NCBI GenBank assembly: GCA_951217055.1
Contig: OX578283.1
Span: 69,778,278-69,842,277, forward strand
Origin: Gerris lacustris
Taxonomy: Eukaryota; Arthropoda; Insecta; Hemiptera; Gerridae
Direction of reading: 5' to 3'
DNA length: 64,000 nt
The notes below the pieces were generated by a model. The model worked only from the letters and a program-made list of their open reading frames with translations, searched no databases and was not told the origin of the DNA. Every line of letters begins with the position of its first letter. Position 1 is the stretch's first letter. The position numbers were made by a program, and so were the translations under genes. This document shows, piece after piece, positions 54,165 through 64,000 of this stretch.

Positions 54165-54746
54165 TATTTTGAGATTTTGATGGATTTACACGTTTTGAGG
54201 TCCCCTGAGTCCAAAAAAGTGGTTTTTAAAAAATGTCTGTTTGTCGTCTGCCTGTCGTCTTTCTGTCGTCTGTCTGTCGTCTGTGCAGACGCCTGGAGCC
54301 TAAACTACTGGGCAGATTTTGACGAAATTTGGTATACATGTTCAGAAAAATCATACCCCGAGGCGAAATCGAGAAATGAATTTTAGCTCCAAATTTAGGG
54401 GCGCTACCCCCCAAAAACTCTGAAAAAAGGTGAAAAAAAATTATTTCTCGAAAACGGTTCCGACGATTTTGATTAAACAAATCTAAAATATAGTCCATTT
54501 AAATACGAATTCAACGATATAAGCCGTTTTCCCGGGAAAAATCTAGTTCCTGAGAAAAAAGCTTAAAACGCGGACCGAGAGAGCCCGGGTTCGATTCCCC
54601 GCCCGGAAGAAGTTATTTTTATGATAAATTTTAATGAAATGCACAATAATAATTAAATTTACATACGAAAACTAATAAATGGAAAACACTGGGCTAAATA
54701 ATTATGAACTCGTATATGAGAAAGTTTGTCTGAGTTGTCTCGGACT
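54165..54746 (+). mobile_element. Family A element, 5'-truncated
   Basis: Begins at TTTTGAGATTTTGATGGATT. The GTCTGTCTGTCGTCT block is expanded. The rest follows the A order to GGGTTCGATTCCCCGCCCGG and GTCTCGGACTGA. A B element starts 10 bp later. Confidence 0.9.
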
Positions 54747-54754
54747 GATTTTTT

Positions 54755-54896
54755 TCTTCCGAGCTTACCGAAGGTAACGGAAGCTATGTGATCGTTCTGA
54801 AGAACAAAAAGTTTTTAGGTCTCCGATTTTAAAATTTCATAGACAGAAATCCGTTTCAGACATCAGGGAACATTTTTGGTTCCGTGTGTGTCTGTT
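54755..54896 (+). mobile_element. Family B left end, truncated at a SINE
   Basis: CTTCCGAGCTTACCGAAGGT to GGTTCCGTGTGTGTCTG, then the inverted SINE begins. Confidence 0.85.
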
Positions 54897-54898
54897 GT

Positions 54899-55115
54899 AT
54901 ATAATTATTATTAACAAAGGGTGACAGACAGAGAAAAACAGACTCCAGCGCTGGGACATAAACCACGGGCCTCTATTACAGGTGCTCTTACCAACTGATC
55001 TATACTGGTCTAATTTGGTCTATTTTTCTCTGTCTGTCTCCCTTTATTGATAATAATTATAATTTGATTTAAATTAAAATTTAAACTTTCCGTAGTATGA
55101 ATACTACATAAAACT
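54899..55115 (-). mobile_element. Inverted SINE: body, tRNA-like head, body
   Basis: ACAGACAGAGAAAAACAGAC (reverse body), CCAGCGCTGGGACATAAACC ... CCAACTGATCTATACTGG (reverse tRNA-like head, 54946-55010), then a forward body TATTTTTCTCTGTCTGTCTC. A head with bodies on both sides in opposite orientation is a foldback SINE arrangement. Related to 26855-27283. Confidence 0.8.
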
Positions 55116-55610
55116 TAAAAATGAAATGTCTAATATATCTCTAAAAAATTAAATAAATGACGATGTATTAATTTTTCATACACTTATCCATGCAAACTGG
55201 GCAGGGAAGGATAAGACAGTTTCAAAATGATATAATGGTTCATAACGAAACATGCTCCTCGTATAGTAAGGGGAAAAGTTGGCGCATTTAACTTGGTTTA
55301 ACTACAAGCATTACTATAATATTAAATGTCCTGGATGATCTTATCATGCCAAAATAAATGCACTTTTTATAGCCAATAACAATAAATCTAAAAGGTAAAC
55401 AAGACTATTTCAAATTACCATGTGTTTTTATCTTTCAGGATTCTCACTAAAAATAAAACTGGAATTTTTAACCTTATAAGCAGGATACTGTCATATTTTA
55501 TCAACAAAAAAATCCTGTTTAATTCTTTAAACTGATAAATAAGGTATCTCAAAGACGATTAAGCAAAAGGACCAATTTTTCAACTCTTCGTTAAAAATGT
55601 AGATAAATAT
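55116..55610. other. AT-rich interval
   Basis: No feature seen. Confidence 0.4.
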
Positions 55611-55611
55611 A

Positions 55612-55757
55612 CGGTACTTCTTTAGATTGTTACTCCCCTATGTTTGTTTTAGAATATAAATGACTTTGACTAAATAACTATTAAGGCAAAGGGATGTTTA
55701 GTCAAATGCACATTGAGACAATGGAATATCCCACTTGTGTCTTTATAAGGGGATTAG
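55612..55757. mobile_element. Family C long foldback, decayed right end
   Basis: GTACTTCTTTAGATTGTTAC, ATAAATGACTTTGACTAAAT, GGGATGTTTAGTC and TTTATAAGGGGATTAG; the final GTAACARTCTAAAGAAG is lost. Confidence 0.8.
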
Positions 55758-55773
55758 CAAATTTTTTCCGTGG

Positions 55774-56275
55774 TAGGCTGTGAAATAGTAACTTTAGAGC
55801 CTAAAAAACATAGCTAAAATCCATTTTTTCATTACGTGGACTTAAAAAATCTTTTCATTACTCCTAGCTGTAAAGAAAAAATCTTTTACGTCCTAGGCAC
55901 TAAAAGATTTTTTCTTTACAGCGGGTAGTTATCAAAACTTCCGTTAGTAGTGCTGCAGTCTTTGTAGAAATGCTTCTAGTACGATAAAAATCCGCTAGAT
56001 GTCAATGCGTTTTATTTATCTTTTCTTATAGTGTAACCTCTTTTTAAGGTTTCTTTTTTTAAGTCTTAAGTATGTACTAATATTTGTTATTATTATATAT
56101 TGATTAGTGATTAATATTTAATGTTTTTTCATTGTCTGCTACCTCGGAAAAAATAGCATATGCTACGCGACTGTGAAGTGTTTTTTCTTTATCTTGGCAA
56201 TTACATTTACTGTCTCGCTTCGCTCGACAGTAAATGTAATTGCCGCGGTAAAGAAAAAACTCACTTCACAGCCTA
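55774..56275. mobile_element. Foldback element with TAGGCTGTGAA ends and two strong hairpins
   Basis: TAGGCTGTGAA (55774-55784) and TTCACAGCCTA (56265-56275) are inverted. Hairpin 1 (55867-55922) has a perfect 22-bp stem from GCTGTAAAGAAAAAATC with a 12-nt loop. Hairpin 2 (56171-56271) has an imperfect stem of about 45 bp including GGCAATTACATTTACTGTC, closed by a CGCTTCGCTC-type loop. No frame. Confidence 0.75.
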
Positions 56276-56303
56276 GTAACATAATATACTATTAAAAGAT
56301 CAT

Positions 56304-56570
56304 TCCGAGACAACTCAGACTAAATTTCTCATATACGAGTACATAATTACTCGCTCCAGTGTCTTCCATTTATTAGCTTTTTCGAATTTTCGTTGTTATA
56401 TTTAATTATTATTAAACTCTTTATCAAAACTTAACGTTAAAATAAGTTCTTAGTGGGGAATCGAACCCGGACTCACACAGTCCGAGTTTAAAGCTATTTT
56501 CTCAGTAATATGATTTTTCCCGGGAAAACGACTTATATGATTAGATTCATATTAAAGGACAGCAGAAAAA
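56304..56570 (-). mobile_element. Family A element, minus-strand right half
   Basis: TCCGAGACAACTCAGACTAA, TTTCTCATATACGAGTACAT, GTGGGGAATCGAACCCGGAC and TTCCCGGGAAAACGACTTAT. The GGACTGTGTGAGTCC stem next to the box gives it a tRNA-like look. Confidence 0.85.
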
Positions 56571-57465
56571 GAATATTATTATTAAAATTAGTGTAATGAT
56601 ATTACACTTAATAATTTTAACTTTAATGTACAGAAACCGGCGATTATCGCCCCACGTACTTACGTGAAGCACGCCTTACTTTGTTTTTTCTCAGTATGAA
56701 TAAATATAAGTTTCTTAATTTAGTACAACACAAAAACTACTGTGAAACCGATAAGCAACTTTTCAAAACTGTTATATTGTTAATATCCTCGTTTATTTAA
56801 TAATAATACGAACCCATATAAAAAAGCATTTTTATAGAACAAAATCTTTATCTCTTTCGGTATGTATTTATTTGGAACATTTTTTGTCCTTGCACGAACT
56901 TAAAAACAGAGAAGAATAATTAGGAATGCTTTATCTGTATACTTGATGACAACCTATAGTTGGTTCAGTATATGGATTAACTTTGACCTGGTTATTTTAA
57001 ACCAATAAATAGTTATTATCAATGCATTACGAGAATTCTATCTTAATGGTTATAACAAGACCAACTCTTTTTCATAGATCTTTATTAAGAAGAAAGCTTT
57101 ATAACAGACCTGGATCTCTTTTATTTCTATTTCAAGACCTGGAACTCTTTTTTTATTTCTGTTTCAAGAGCTTAATGTGCCATTAATAACGGACTCTCAT
57201 ACATTTGACCTTAATGTCTAATCGTAAAGACTTCTAAACTAGAGATTAACTAAACAAAAAATCATTTAAAAACTATTTTTATACAATCACTTGCTTTTCT
57301 TTTTTGTTTTACGAAACATTGTAGTTTGCGAATTTTGTGCTGTAAATATAAGTCGTCAGTTTATTGTCAATAATCGTTTTCGACTACTTTTGCTAATTAT
57401 CGTGGTTTCAATTGACTATTTACAACCTCGAAAATATATTATATATAGTAAAGATTCATATTTTA
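56571..57465. other. AT-rich interval
   Basis: AATTAGTGTAATGATATTACACTTAATAATTTT (56588 onward) contains a short inverted repeat. No gene is seen. Confidence 0.4.
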
Positions 57466-57800
57466 CTACGTTTTTATTAGCTTGCTTTCTTGCTTTCTTG
57501 TTTGTTTGTCCAGTACAAATCTTGCGATCGAATTTTAACTAACTTCCCGAGTAGCTAGACATTTGACACTTTTAGAACAGCTCAGAACACGATGACAATG
57601 CATTATTTTAATACTTTTAGCCATATATCAGCAGAATGTAATTAGTTTTCAGCAAATTTTGATGTATGGAAAGTTAGTTCGGAAAAAATCCGCAAGTTAT
57701 TTTGTTTTGACATCTTCATTTTAACGGGTTTCAAATTTATGCTTTATGACAGAAAATTTAAAAACGTAGTATATAAAAAGTTCTTTTTATCTTGTAATTT
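57466..57800 (+). repeat. Repeat G, copy 3
   Basis: Uninterrupted version: TTTTTATTAGCTTGCTTTCT ... AATCCGCAAGTTATTTTGTT, TGACATCTTCATTTTAACGG, then ACAGAAAATTTAAAAACG and ATATAAAAAGTTCTTTTTAT. Confidence 0.85.
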
Positions 57801-57829
57801 TTCTATAAAAGACTATTTCAATAGGCTAT

Positions 57830-58292
57830 CCCTAGATAGATAGATTTGTTCAATGTTTGTTATCACTTGAATATGGTATCACTAAGTCGATAGATTTGTT
57901 CAATATATATGTTACCACTTTAATACTATATCATTAAGTAGATATAATTGTTCAAGTGTTTATCACTTCGATATCTTATCAGTAGATAGTTAGATATGTT
58001 CAATGTCAGACATATTCAATATATGTTATCATCGTAGATAAATATGTTCAATAGGTTATCACTATATATAGATAGTTGGATATTTGCAATGTCATTACTA
58101 GATAAATATTCCAATGTCATAGATAGATATATTCAACATATGTTATCACCAGATAGATAAATATGTTATCACTAGATAGTTAGATATTTCCAATGTCATT
58201 ACTAGATAGATATATTCAATATATGTTATCACCAGATAGATAAATATGTTCAATATGTTATCTATCACCAGATAGTTAGATGTGTTCAATAT
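57830..58292 (+). repeat. Degenerate GATAGATA / TTCAATATGTTATCAC tandem
   Basis: Units of about 40-60 bp with AGATAGATAAATATGTTCAA and TATGTTATCACCAGATAG, poorly aligned in length. Confidence 0.7.
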
Positions 58293-58293
58293 G

Positions 58294-58400
58294 TCGTACT
58301 TCTTTAGATTGTTACTCCCCTATGTTGTTTTTCAATGTAAACGACTTTGACTAAATAACTATAAAGAAGAAGGGATGTTTAGTCCAATATACACTTTGGG
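58294..58400. mobile_element. Family C foldback, right-truncated
   Basis: GTACTTCTTTAGATTGTTAC, GACTTTGACTAAATAACTAT and CACTTTGGGACAAA, then lost. Confidence 0.75.
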
Positions 58401-59744
58401 ACAAAAAAAATCTTAAATTCTAAAAATATGAAATAAGAAAATAACAAGTTATACAGTACACTTTGGTTATTTATGTAATTAAATATTGAGTGAAATTATG
58501 AATTTAATTAATCAATAAATTGTAATATAGTATTTATTTATTTGGGTAATTATCTGTACTAAACATTACAAGTAATAGAGACAGTACACTGTCATATTTC
58601 TTGCATGAAATTAATAAAGCTCATTAAAATCTGTAAATAACAGAAATAAAACATTTTATCATTGGTATCTGACTTATTCAGTGCATTTTTTATATAAATC
58701 TATATAATAGAAAGCTCATTAAAATGTACATAAAAATAATTACGTAATTAACTGACTTTTAAATTACAAATAAGAAGACATTTAACACTGATATAATTTT
58801 TACATAAATCTGTAGAGTTTAGTAAATGTGTTAATATCTTGTTTAAAAAATCATTTATTTTTATTTCTTATCTTAAAATTACTAAAAAAGCAATAATTAA
58901 AGCAAAAAATACTGTCATTTGTTATTACATAAATTCTATTAAAAATTGTAAATTTATCTTTTAAAGGTCTTAAAATAAAAATTTATTTATTCTGTCATAA
59001 ATATTTTTAATCGTATCTAAATACTGCTCTATTACTACCATAGTTAAATAAGTCATATTTATTTATATCAATTTATTTTTATTTTTTTTATTTATCTTAT
59101 TTTTTCTTTAATAGTGCTGACATCTTAATGTTCTGTGTGCTTAAAAGATCAGTTGATGTAACACTTATAATTAAATAGATATAGTTTCACACTAATGACT
59201 ATTTTAATTATTCTGGTGCATTGCCTTATTTTAATTTTTATAAAATCAAGTCTACAAAAAGCGTAATTTATATTAAATTTAACGATGTTTGAAAACGTTT
59301 GATCGTAAATATTAATTGATTTTGTGAAAGTAATGCAGTTTGCTTAATATGTACCTGATGACATCACTTAATTAGGCCATTAAAATTACCTTTCATAACA
59401 TAATGTCGCTCAGAGCTAAAAAAAAAAGAAACAAAAAAAAACCGACTTAATCTTTGATTTTTTTCTATATTTTTTTTTCTAATTTTATAGCTATTAAAAA
59501 AGAATTTACAAGGTTTAAAATCTTTATAAAGTTAATTATACTTAATTTGTAAATTGAAAAAAAATCATAGATTTATGCATTTATGAATTCTTTGAGGTGT
59601 ATAACATGAAATTATATTAAATCATTCAAATCAAATTCTAAATTAATTAATTCTATCTTATGGTTTAAAGTCATTAGCTACATAAATATAAATTTCTCTT
59701 AATTCATGTTCGAAAATGAAAATTAAACACGTCTGTATCATTTA
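58401..59744. other. Extremely AT-rich interval
   Basis: No repeat, gene or structured feature recognised. Confidence 0.4.
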
Positions 59745-60690
59745 CTTTTATATCCTTTACGTCTGTATTTTTTAGGTCTGTAATATTTACGTCTGTATCC
59801 TATTCGCATGTTTCCTTTACGTCTGTTCCTTTACATCTGTATCCTTTACGTCTTTCCTTTTTGTCTATATCCTTTACGTCTGTTTCCTTTTTGTCTATAT
59901 CCTTTACGTATGTTTCCTTTACGTATGTTTCCTTTTTGTCTATATTCTTTACGTCTGTTTCTTTACGTCTGTTTCCTTTACGTCTGTTTCCTTTTTGTCT
60001 ATATCCTTTACGTCTGTTTCTTTACGTCTGTTTCCTTTACGTCTGTTTCCTTTTTGACTATATCCTTTACGTCTGTATCCTTTACGTCTGTATCCTTTAC
60101 GTCTGTTTCCTTTGCGTCTGTTTCCTTTTTGACTATATCCTTTACGTCTGTTTCCTTTACGTCTGTATCCTTTACGTCTGTTTCCTTTACGTCTGTATCC
60201 TTTACGTCTGTTTCCATTTTGTCTATATCCTTTATTGTTTCCTTTTTGTCTATATCCTTCACGTCTGTATCCTTTACGTCTGTTTCCTTTACGTCTGTTT
60301 CCTTTTTGACTATATCCTTTACGTCTGTTTCCTTTACGTCTGTATCCTTTACGTCTGTTTCCTTTTTGTCTATATCCTTTATTGTTTCCTTTTTGTCTAT
60401 ATCCTTTATTGTTTCCTTTTTGTCTATATCCTTCACGTCTGTATCCTTTACGTCTGTTTCCTTTACGTCTGTTTCCTTTTTGACTATATCCTTTACGTCT
60501 GTTTCCTTTACGTCTGTATCCTTTACGTCTGTTTCCTTTTTGTCTATATCCTTTATTGTTTCCTTTTTGTCTATATCCTTTATTGTTTCCTTTTTGTCTA
60601 TATCCTTCACGTCTGCATCCTTTATGTCTGTTTCCTTTACGTCTGTTTCTTTTACGTCTGTTTCATTTAGGCCTGAATCCTTTACGTCAG
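59745..60690 (+). repeat. 15-bp minisatellite with a 174-bp higher-order unit
   Basis: The unit is TTTACGTCTGTTTCC, with TTTACGTCTGTATCC and TTTTTGTCTATATCC variants and TTTATTGTTTCC inserts of 12 bp. CACGTCTGTATCC starts near 60260, 60434 and 60608, giving a 174-bp (58-codon) higher-order period. All periods are multiples of 3, so long frames appear on both strands: SFTSV repeats forward (59808-60806) and KDTDVKETDV repeats in reverse (60008-60610). No evidence of coding beyond this. Confidence 0.95.
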
Positions 60691-61200
60691 TAACATCTTC
60701 TCATACGAATCTAAAAGTTGGCTACGGCATGTTTACTTCAAGAAAATTTACATTAAGGTTAAAAACAGGATGTTTTCTGACTTTAAATTCAAAATACTTT
60801 TTTTAGTAGTGAATTTTAAGTTTAAAATCTTCTGGTGATTAAGATGCTTTCTAATTTAGAATGTTTTAGTCTAACATGTCTCAGTATTTGATTTCTCTAA
60901 AAATTTCAGATTATTTTTATGATGACTTAAGTGAAGAAGTCTATATGGACTTTTGGAATAAAATCAACCGATACTATAATGGGTTGTGCTAAAATCATAT
61001 GTTAGAAATAAAAACGATTTAAATAAGTTTTGTTGTTGACAGTTCGGTTAAAGACTGTCAATTGTCTGTCTGTATGGAGTAAGATTAGAAGGAATTAAGA
61101 TTTAACTGTAGATAAAGTGTTTTGTATAATTTTCACACTATTTTGATGTTTAAAAAAATCGAATGGATTATCCTGTTTGGTTAGACAGGACGTTAGCTCG
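60691..61200. other. AT-rich flank
   Basis: The forward frame of the minisatellite runs on for 40 codons here with no motif. No other feature. Confidence 0.4.
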
Positions 61201-62060
61201 GACTAATCTCTCGATTTCACGATATTTAGCATATAAAGGCGTCGTCTGTCACCAGCGTGTTCATTCTCGACACAATAACGCAGGTAATCGTGTATTATTC
61301 CCAGAATAATGGACCGGGTCCGTGCTCGTACACCCTTTAACCTCTTCCTGACAAAACCTGAATGGTCTTTCCTAAATGGATCCGTCCAGCGAGGCCCGTG
61401 TGCTTGATATTCGCTTATTATTATCATCCTTTCTGGTTTCTCTCATAAATAGCTTTATATTCTGTTGTATAGCCTGTCATTTTAAATTTTCGTTCTTTTG
61501 AACCGTGTAAAAGACCATTTTCCCTCCGAGATAATGTAGTAACTTTATAATCCCTTCTGGCATTTTACATAACCGACGAATAAAAATCATAGGAACACTG
61601 TTGTTCGAAAGGATATTCGATACACCAATTTGTAACATTATCGAGGGTGGTGGCTTCTTGGATAATTACAAATACCAGTCTTTTTACTTCTCTCAAGCGT
61701 CTGCGCAAGTTCTGTTCAACCTGTTATCAGTGAAGATAAGATCTCGGTGCCAATTCGAAAGGACCGATCGTCGATTACAATGATTCTTAAATTATAAGGT
61801 TGGGGAAGGTTTCAGGTGCTTTGGCATCGATCATTTTAGCGTTTGATTCCCCAACTCTCTTTTAGTACTTAAAACTAGTGGGTGCTGTGATTATGGCCAC
61901 ACGTGAACTTGAAACTCTCTTATCTTTTCCCATCTGTGAGATCATTGTACAACTTACAAGTGCCTTAGGGACGAAATCTTACCGAATCGTATCAAAATCA
62001 ACTTAAACAAGTTCAAATAATGGGCAAATAAAGTATAAATATGGCGCGAATTAAGATATT
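61201..62060. other. Higher-complexity stretch, possible exon or conserved non-coding DNA
   Basis: Noticeably less AT-rich than the surroundings. A 74-codon minus-strand frame (61203-61427) begins MIIISEYQAHGPRWTDPFRK and is rich in basic residues. A plus-strand frame (61601-61783) overlaps later sequence. I recognise neither. No repeat family in the window matches this stretch. Confidence 0.2.
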
Positions 62061-62229
62061 AGCATTCGTTTATTGCAGATGTTTTTAAAGTATAGCCTGA
62101 GGGCCGCAGTCTACCTATTTTATGGCTCGGGCTTTGGGCTTTACGCATCACAAGTAACAGAATATAATACATCGAATAACTCACAGTGAGAAAATAGATT
62201 TATAAAAGCCTCGGACTTTTCTACTGATA

Positions 62230-63137
62230 ACACGGTTCTGCAAAAAAAAAAAAGCTTCAAAATGAAAATGTCCTTTTCTGAAGTATTTTTATGTGCTGAA
62301 TCCGCATCTAAAGTCGAAATTTCTCCTATACGCACAAAAGTTCGGAAAAATTGTGTTTTTGGGGCCACCTCTAACCACCGCTAACCACCTCTAACCACCT
62401 CTAACCACCTCTAAACACCTCTTTCGACCCAATTTTTCCCCCCAAAAAAATTTTGTAAAAACAAATATATATTATATTGGACGTTTGAATATCGTCAAAC
62501 CATGAAGAACACGAATCTAAAGTCAAAAAAATCTGCTGACCTTACTTTTTTAAGAAAATTGAAAAATAAGAATCAAAAAAAGACCAGTCATGCACCATGA
62601 CTTAATAAGCGAATTTTCAAAGAAATCTGCGTATTATTGGCTTATGATAATATAGAATTTTTTGGTTTAGAATAGGGTTTGTTTAGGGGTTTTTTGGGTG
62701 GGGATTAGGTTTTGGTTTAGAATTGATTTAGGGGTACGGTGTACATAGGTCAAAATAGTATAAACCCTTCAAGATGCATGTCGTTGGAAAGCTCTTCAAG
62801 AGTACAGTAATTGTTGTTATGTACACTTTTGTCATATTTTCATATAAGAGGGGGGTAAAATGGGAAAAAACACAAAAATAAGGTCAGCAGATTTTTTTTG
62901 ACTTTAGATTCGTGTTCTTCATGCGGTTTGAAGATATTCAAACGCCCAATATATATTTTTTGGGTAGAAAAATCGAAAAACCCTAAAACACAATTTTTCC
63001 GAACCTTAGTCGCATTTTCCGTGAAAACTGTTCGTATAGGAGAAATTTTGACTTCAGATTCGGATTCATCAACCTCGTAAAACATAAATTAAAAAACACA
63101 ATTTTTCTTTTAGCCCGAAAGTTTTGCAGAACAGTGT
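62230..63137. mobile_element. Large foldback R (ACACGGTTCTGCAAAA ends)
   Basis: The outer arms (62230-62360 and 62985-63137) and inner arms (62462-62546 and 62879-62968) are inverted. Shared motifs are CCTATACGCACAAAAGTTCG-like, ACACAATTTTTC, GAAGAACACGAATCTAAAGT and AATCTGCTGACCTTA. The centre (62590-62880) matches 3170-3490 on the other strand. The left arm has gained a CTAACCACCT array. Minus-strand frames of 75-81 codons are arm read-through. Confidence 0.8.
62366..62420 (-). repeat. GGTGGTTAGA minisatellite, minus strand, inside foldback R
   Basis: CTCTAACCACCTCTAACCAC, five to six units. The same motif as 11849 and 52009. The opposite arm lacks it. Confidence 0.9.
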
Positions 63138-63504
63138 AATTTAAACACTTCTAAGACCCAAATCGTAATACCACACACGGGAACACATTGTCGAGAGCTA
63201 ATTACCTTCCTAATTTGAATGCGGCGAAGGAGAGACCAGTACCAGTATCGTACCACATAAGTCTAAATAAAACGTTAATCACAAAAGTGTAGGATTTTAA
63301 TAGTGAACGAAATGAAATTGATGTACAACTTATTGTAAGCTAAGAATGGGCAAAGAGGGCGTCATTACGTCATCGTACATTAATGTTAATGGTAACCTTT
63401 AGGCGGATTACTGACCCCCCCTTCATATTACAAAGCATCTTAGTCCCTCTCTTTGGTGTATAAAGTATGGCCATGTCTTATTTTTTTTTTTTTCAAGCAA
63501 AGCA
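63138..63504. other. Mixed interval
   Basis: CATTACGTCATCGTACATTA (63362) includes a CRE-like ATTACGTCAT. No frame or repeat end is seen. Confidence 0.35.
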
Positions 63505-63915
63505 AATCTTTTTACGCTGCAGTCCTATTATAGTCCAGGAGATAGCGTGCAAAAAAGAATCTAATTAACATCAAGCTAGAATTTTCTGTTTAACTAAATC
63601 TTTTGGTGCCTTTTAAGAATATGTGGTCGGCTAAGTTCGTCTGCGGGACATAGCTTGGCAATAGGCATTTAAAAAAAAAAACTGTGGAGAGCGGCCATGT
63701 CCCGCCCTTTTTGGTGGACAATAAGATTTTCATGATCCTGAGTCAGTAAACTAATAATCAAGTTGATGGTAGTTTGTCACTTATTTGGTTAGTTAGTCAA
63801 ATATTACTCCAAATCAAAGAGGTCACCTTAAAAGACACCAAAAGATTTACTTGTACACAAAATTCTATCTTGATGTTAGTCAGAAATATTTTTGCAAGCT
63901 ATCTTCTGGACTATG
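63505..63915. mobile_element. Foldback TATAGTCCAGGAGATAGC, copy 2, partly deleted
   Basis: AATCTTTTTACGCTGCAGTC precedes TATAGTCCAGGAGATAGC. The left arm is complete (GTGGTCGGCTAAG, GTCTGCGGGACATAGCTTGG, CGGCCATGTCCCGCCC). Most of the right arm is deleted: the centre (ATATTACTCCAAATC) is soon followed by AAGACACCAAAAGATTTACT and AAGCTATCTTCTGGACTATG. Confidence 0.85.
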
Positions 63916-64000
63916 ACCAACTTTTATTGTAACACCCTTTAAAAATAATATAAATGCTTTCACATTTTACACAACGTTACTGGTCTTAAGCAAGATAGAA

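Noticed and set aside
59808..60806. 332-codon plus-strand frame
   Set aside because: Product of a 15-bp tandem repeat with 3n-length variants; frames are open in several phases and on both strands.
62141..63085. Two minus-strand frames of 75 and 81 codons with similar peptides
   Set aside because: They are the two inverted arms of foldback R read in mirrored positions; no known domain.

Overview
The window is AT-rich animal DNA. It has no bacterial features, no open reading frame that looks like an intact protein gene, many (TA)n and poly-A/T tracts, dense short non-autonomous DNA transposons, tRNA-derived SINE sequence and several long minisatellites. This fits intergenic or intronic DNA of an invertebrate, most likely an arthropod; that placement is inference and no species-level claim is possible. 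Most long open frames come from tandem repeats whose unit is a multiple of 3, or from repeats read in both directions.

Family labels used below. A: about 610 bp, starting TTTCTCATATA and ending in a GGTTCGATTCCCC box and CTCGGACCGA. B: about 580 bp, with a CTTCCG...CGGAAG hairpin at one end and GGAAGCTATGTGCCAC...TTGGCAG at the other; the commonest repeat here. C: TTCTTTAGAYTGTTACTCCCC foldback MITE, often in tandem. D: GAGGCGAAGCCGAGGG repeat. F, G, H, I, R, S, T: further families with two or more copies or arms in the window. hAT-type MITEs are recognised by inverted ends and 8-bp target duplications.

Layout. 0-4 kb: repeat F split by a TTAA-flanked element, two hAT-type elements, C and R copies. 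5-7.4 kb: a 67-bp satellite and a long foldback element set between (TA)n tracts. 8-14 kb: H, B and D copies, a GGTGGTTAGA minisatellite split by a hAT MITE, and a TATA-type promoter candidate near 12.88 kb. 14.5-20 kb: a foldback element flanked by 94-bp direct repeats, a tandem C array, A and B copies and palindromic family S. 20-28 kb: G, a two-level nested insertion in I, a 48-bp minisatellite, and a SINE with a tRNA-like head inside B. 28-31 kb: a CpG-richer stretch with an unassigned 102-codon frame, a 42-bp repeat that stays in frame, a hAT MITE and a foldback. 32-37 kb: stacked B, T, H and A copies; T carries a short conserved coding remnant resembling the N-terminus of tyrosine-recombinase (Crypton-type) proteins. 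38-50 kb: minisatellites, D copies, four hAT-type or palindromic elements, the second F and I copies (both uninterrupted) and a 34-bp satellite. 51-58 kb: TA tracts, more GGTGGTTAGA repeats, a GC-rich island with codon-like periodicity, A/B/SINE junctions and a foldback with two strong hairpins. 59-64 kb: a 15-bp minisatellite with a 174-bp higher-order unit, a large foldback R, and a second copy of the 14.6-kb foldback.

The most informative features are insertion histories readable inside the window: pairs of empty and filled copies (F, I), target duplications at hAT MITEs, and nested B/T, B/SINE and B/C insertions. The best candidates for something undescribed are the T elements with the recombinase-like remnant, the CATCGATG-packed hAT element at 42.4 kb, the in-frame 42-bp repeat at 29.4 kb and the foldback elements at 7 kb and 14.6 kb.
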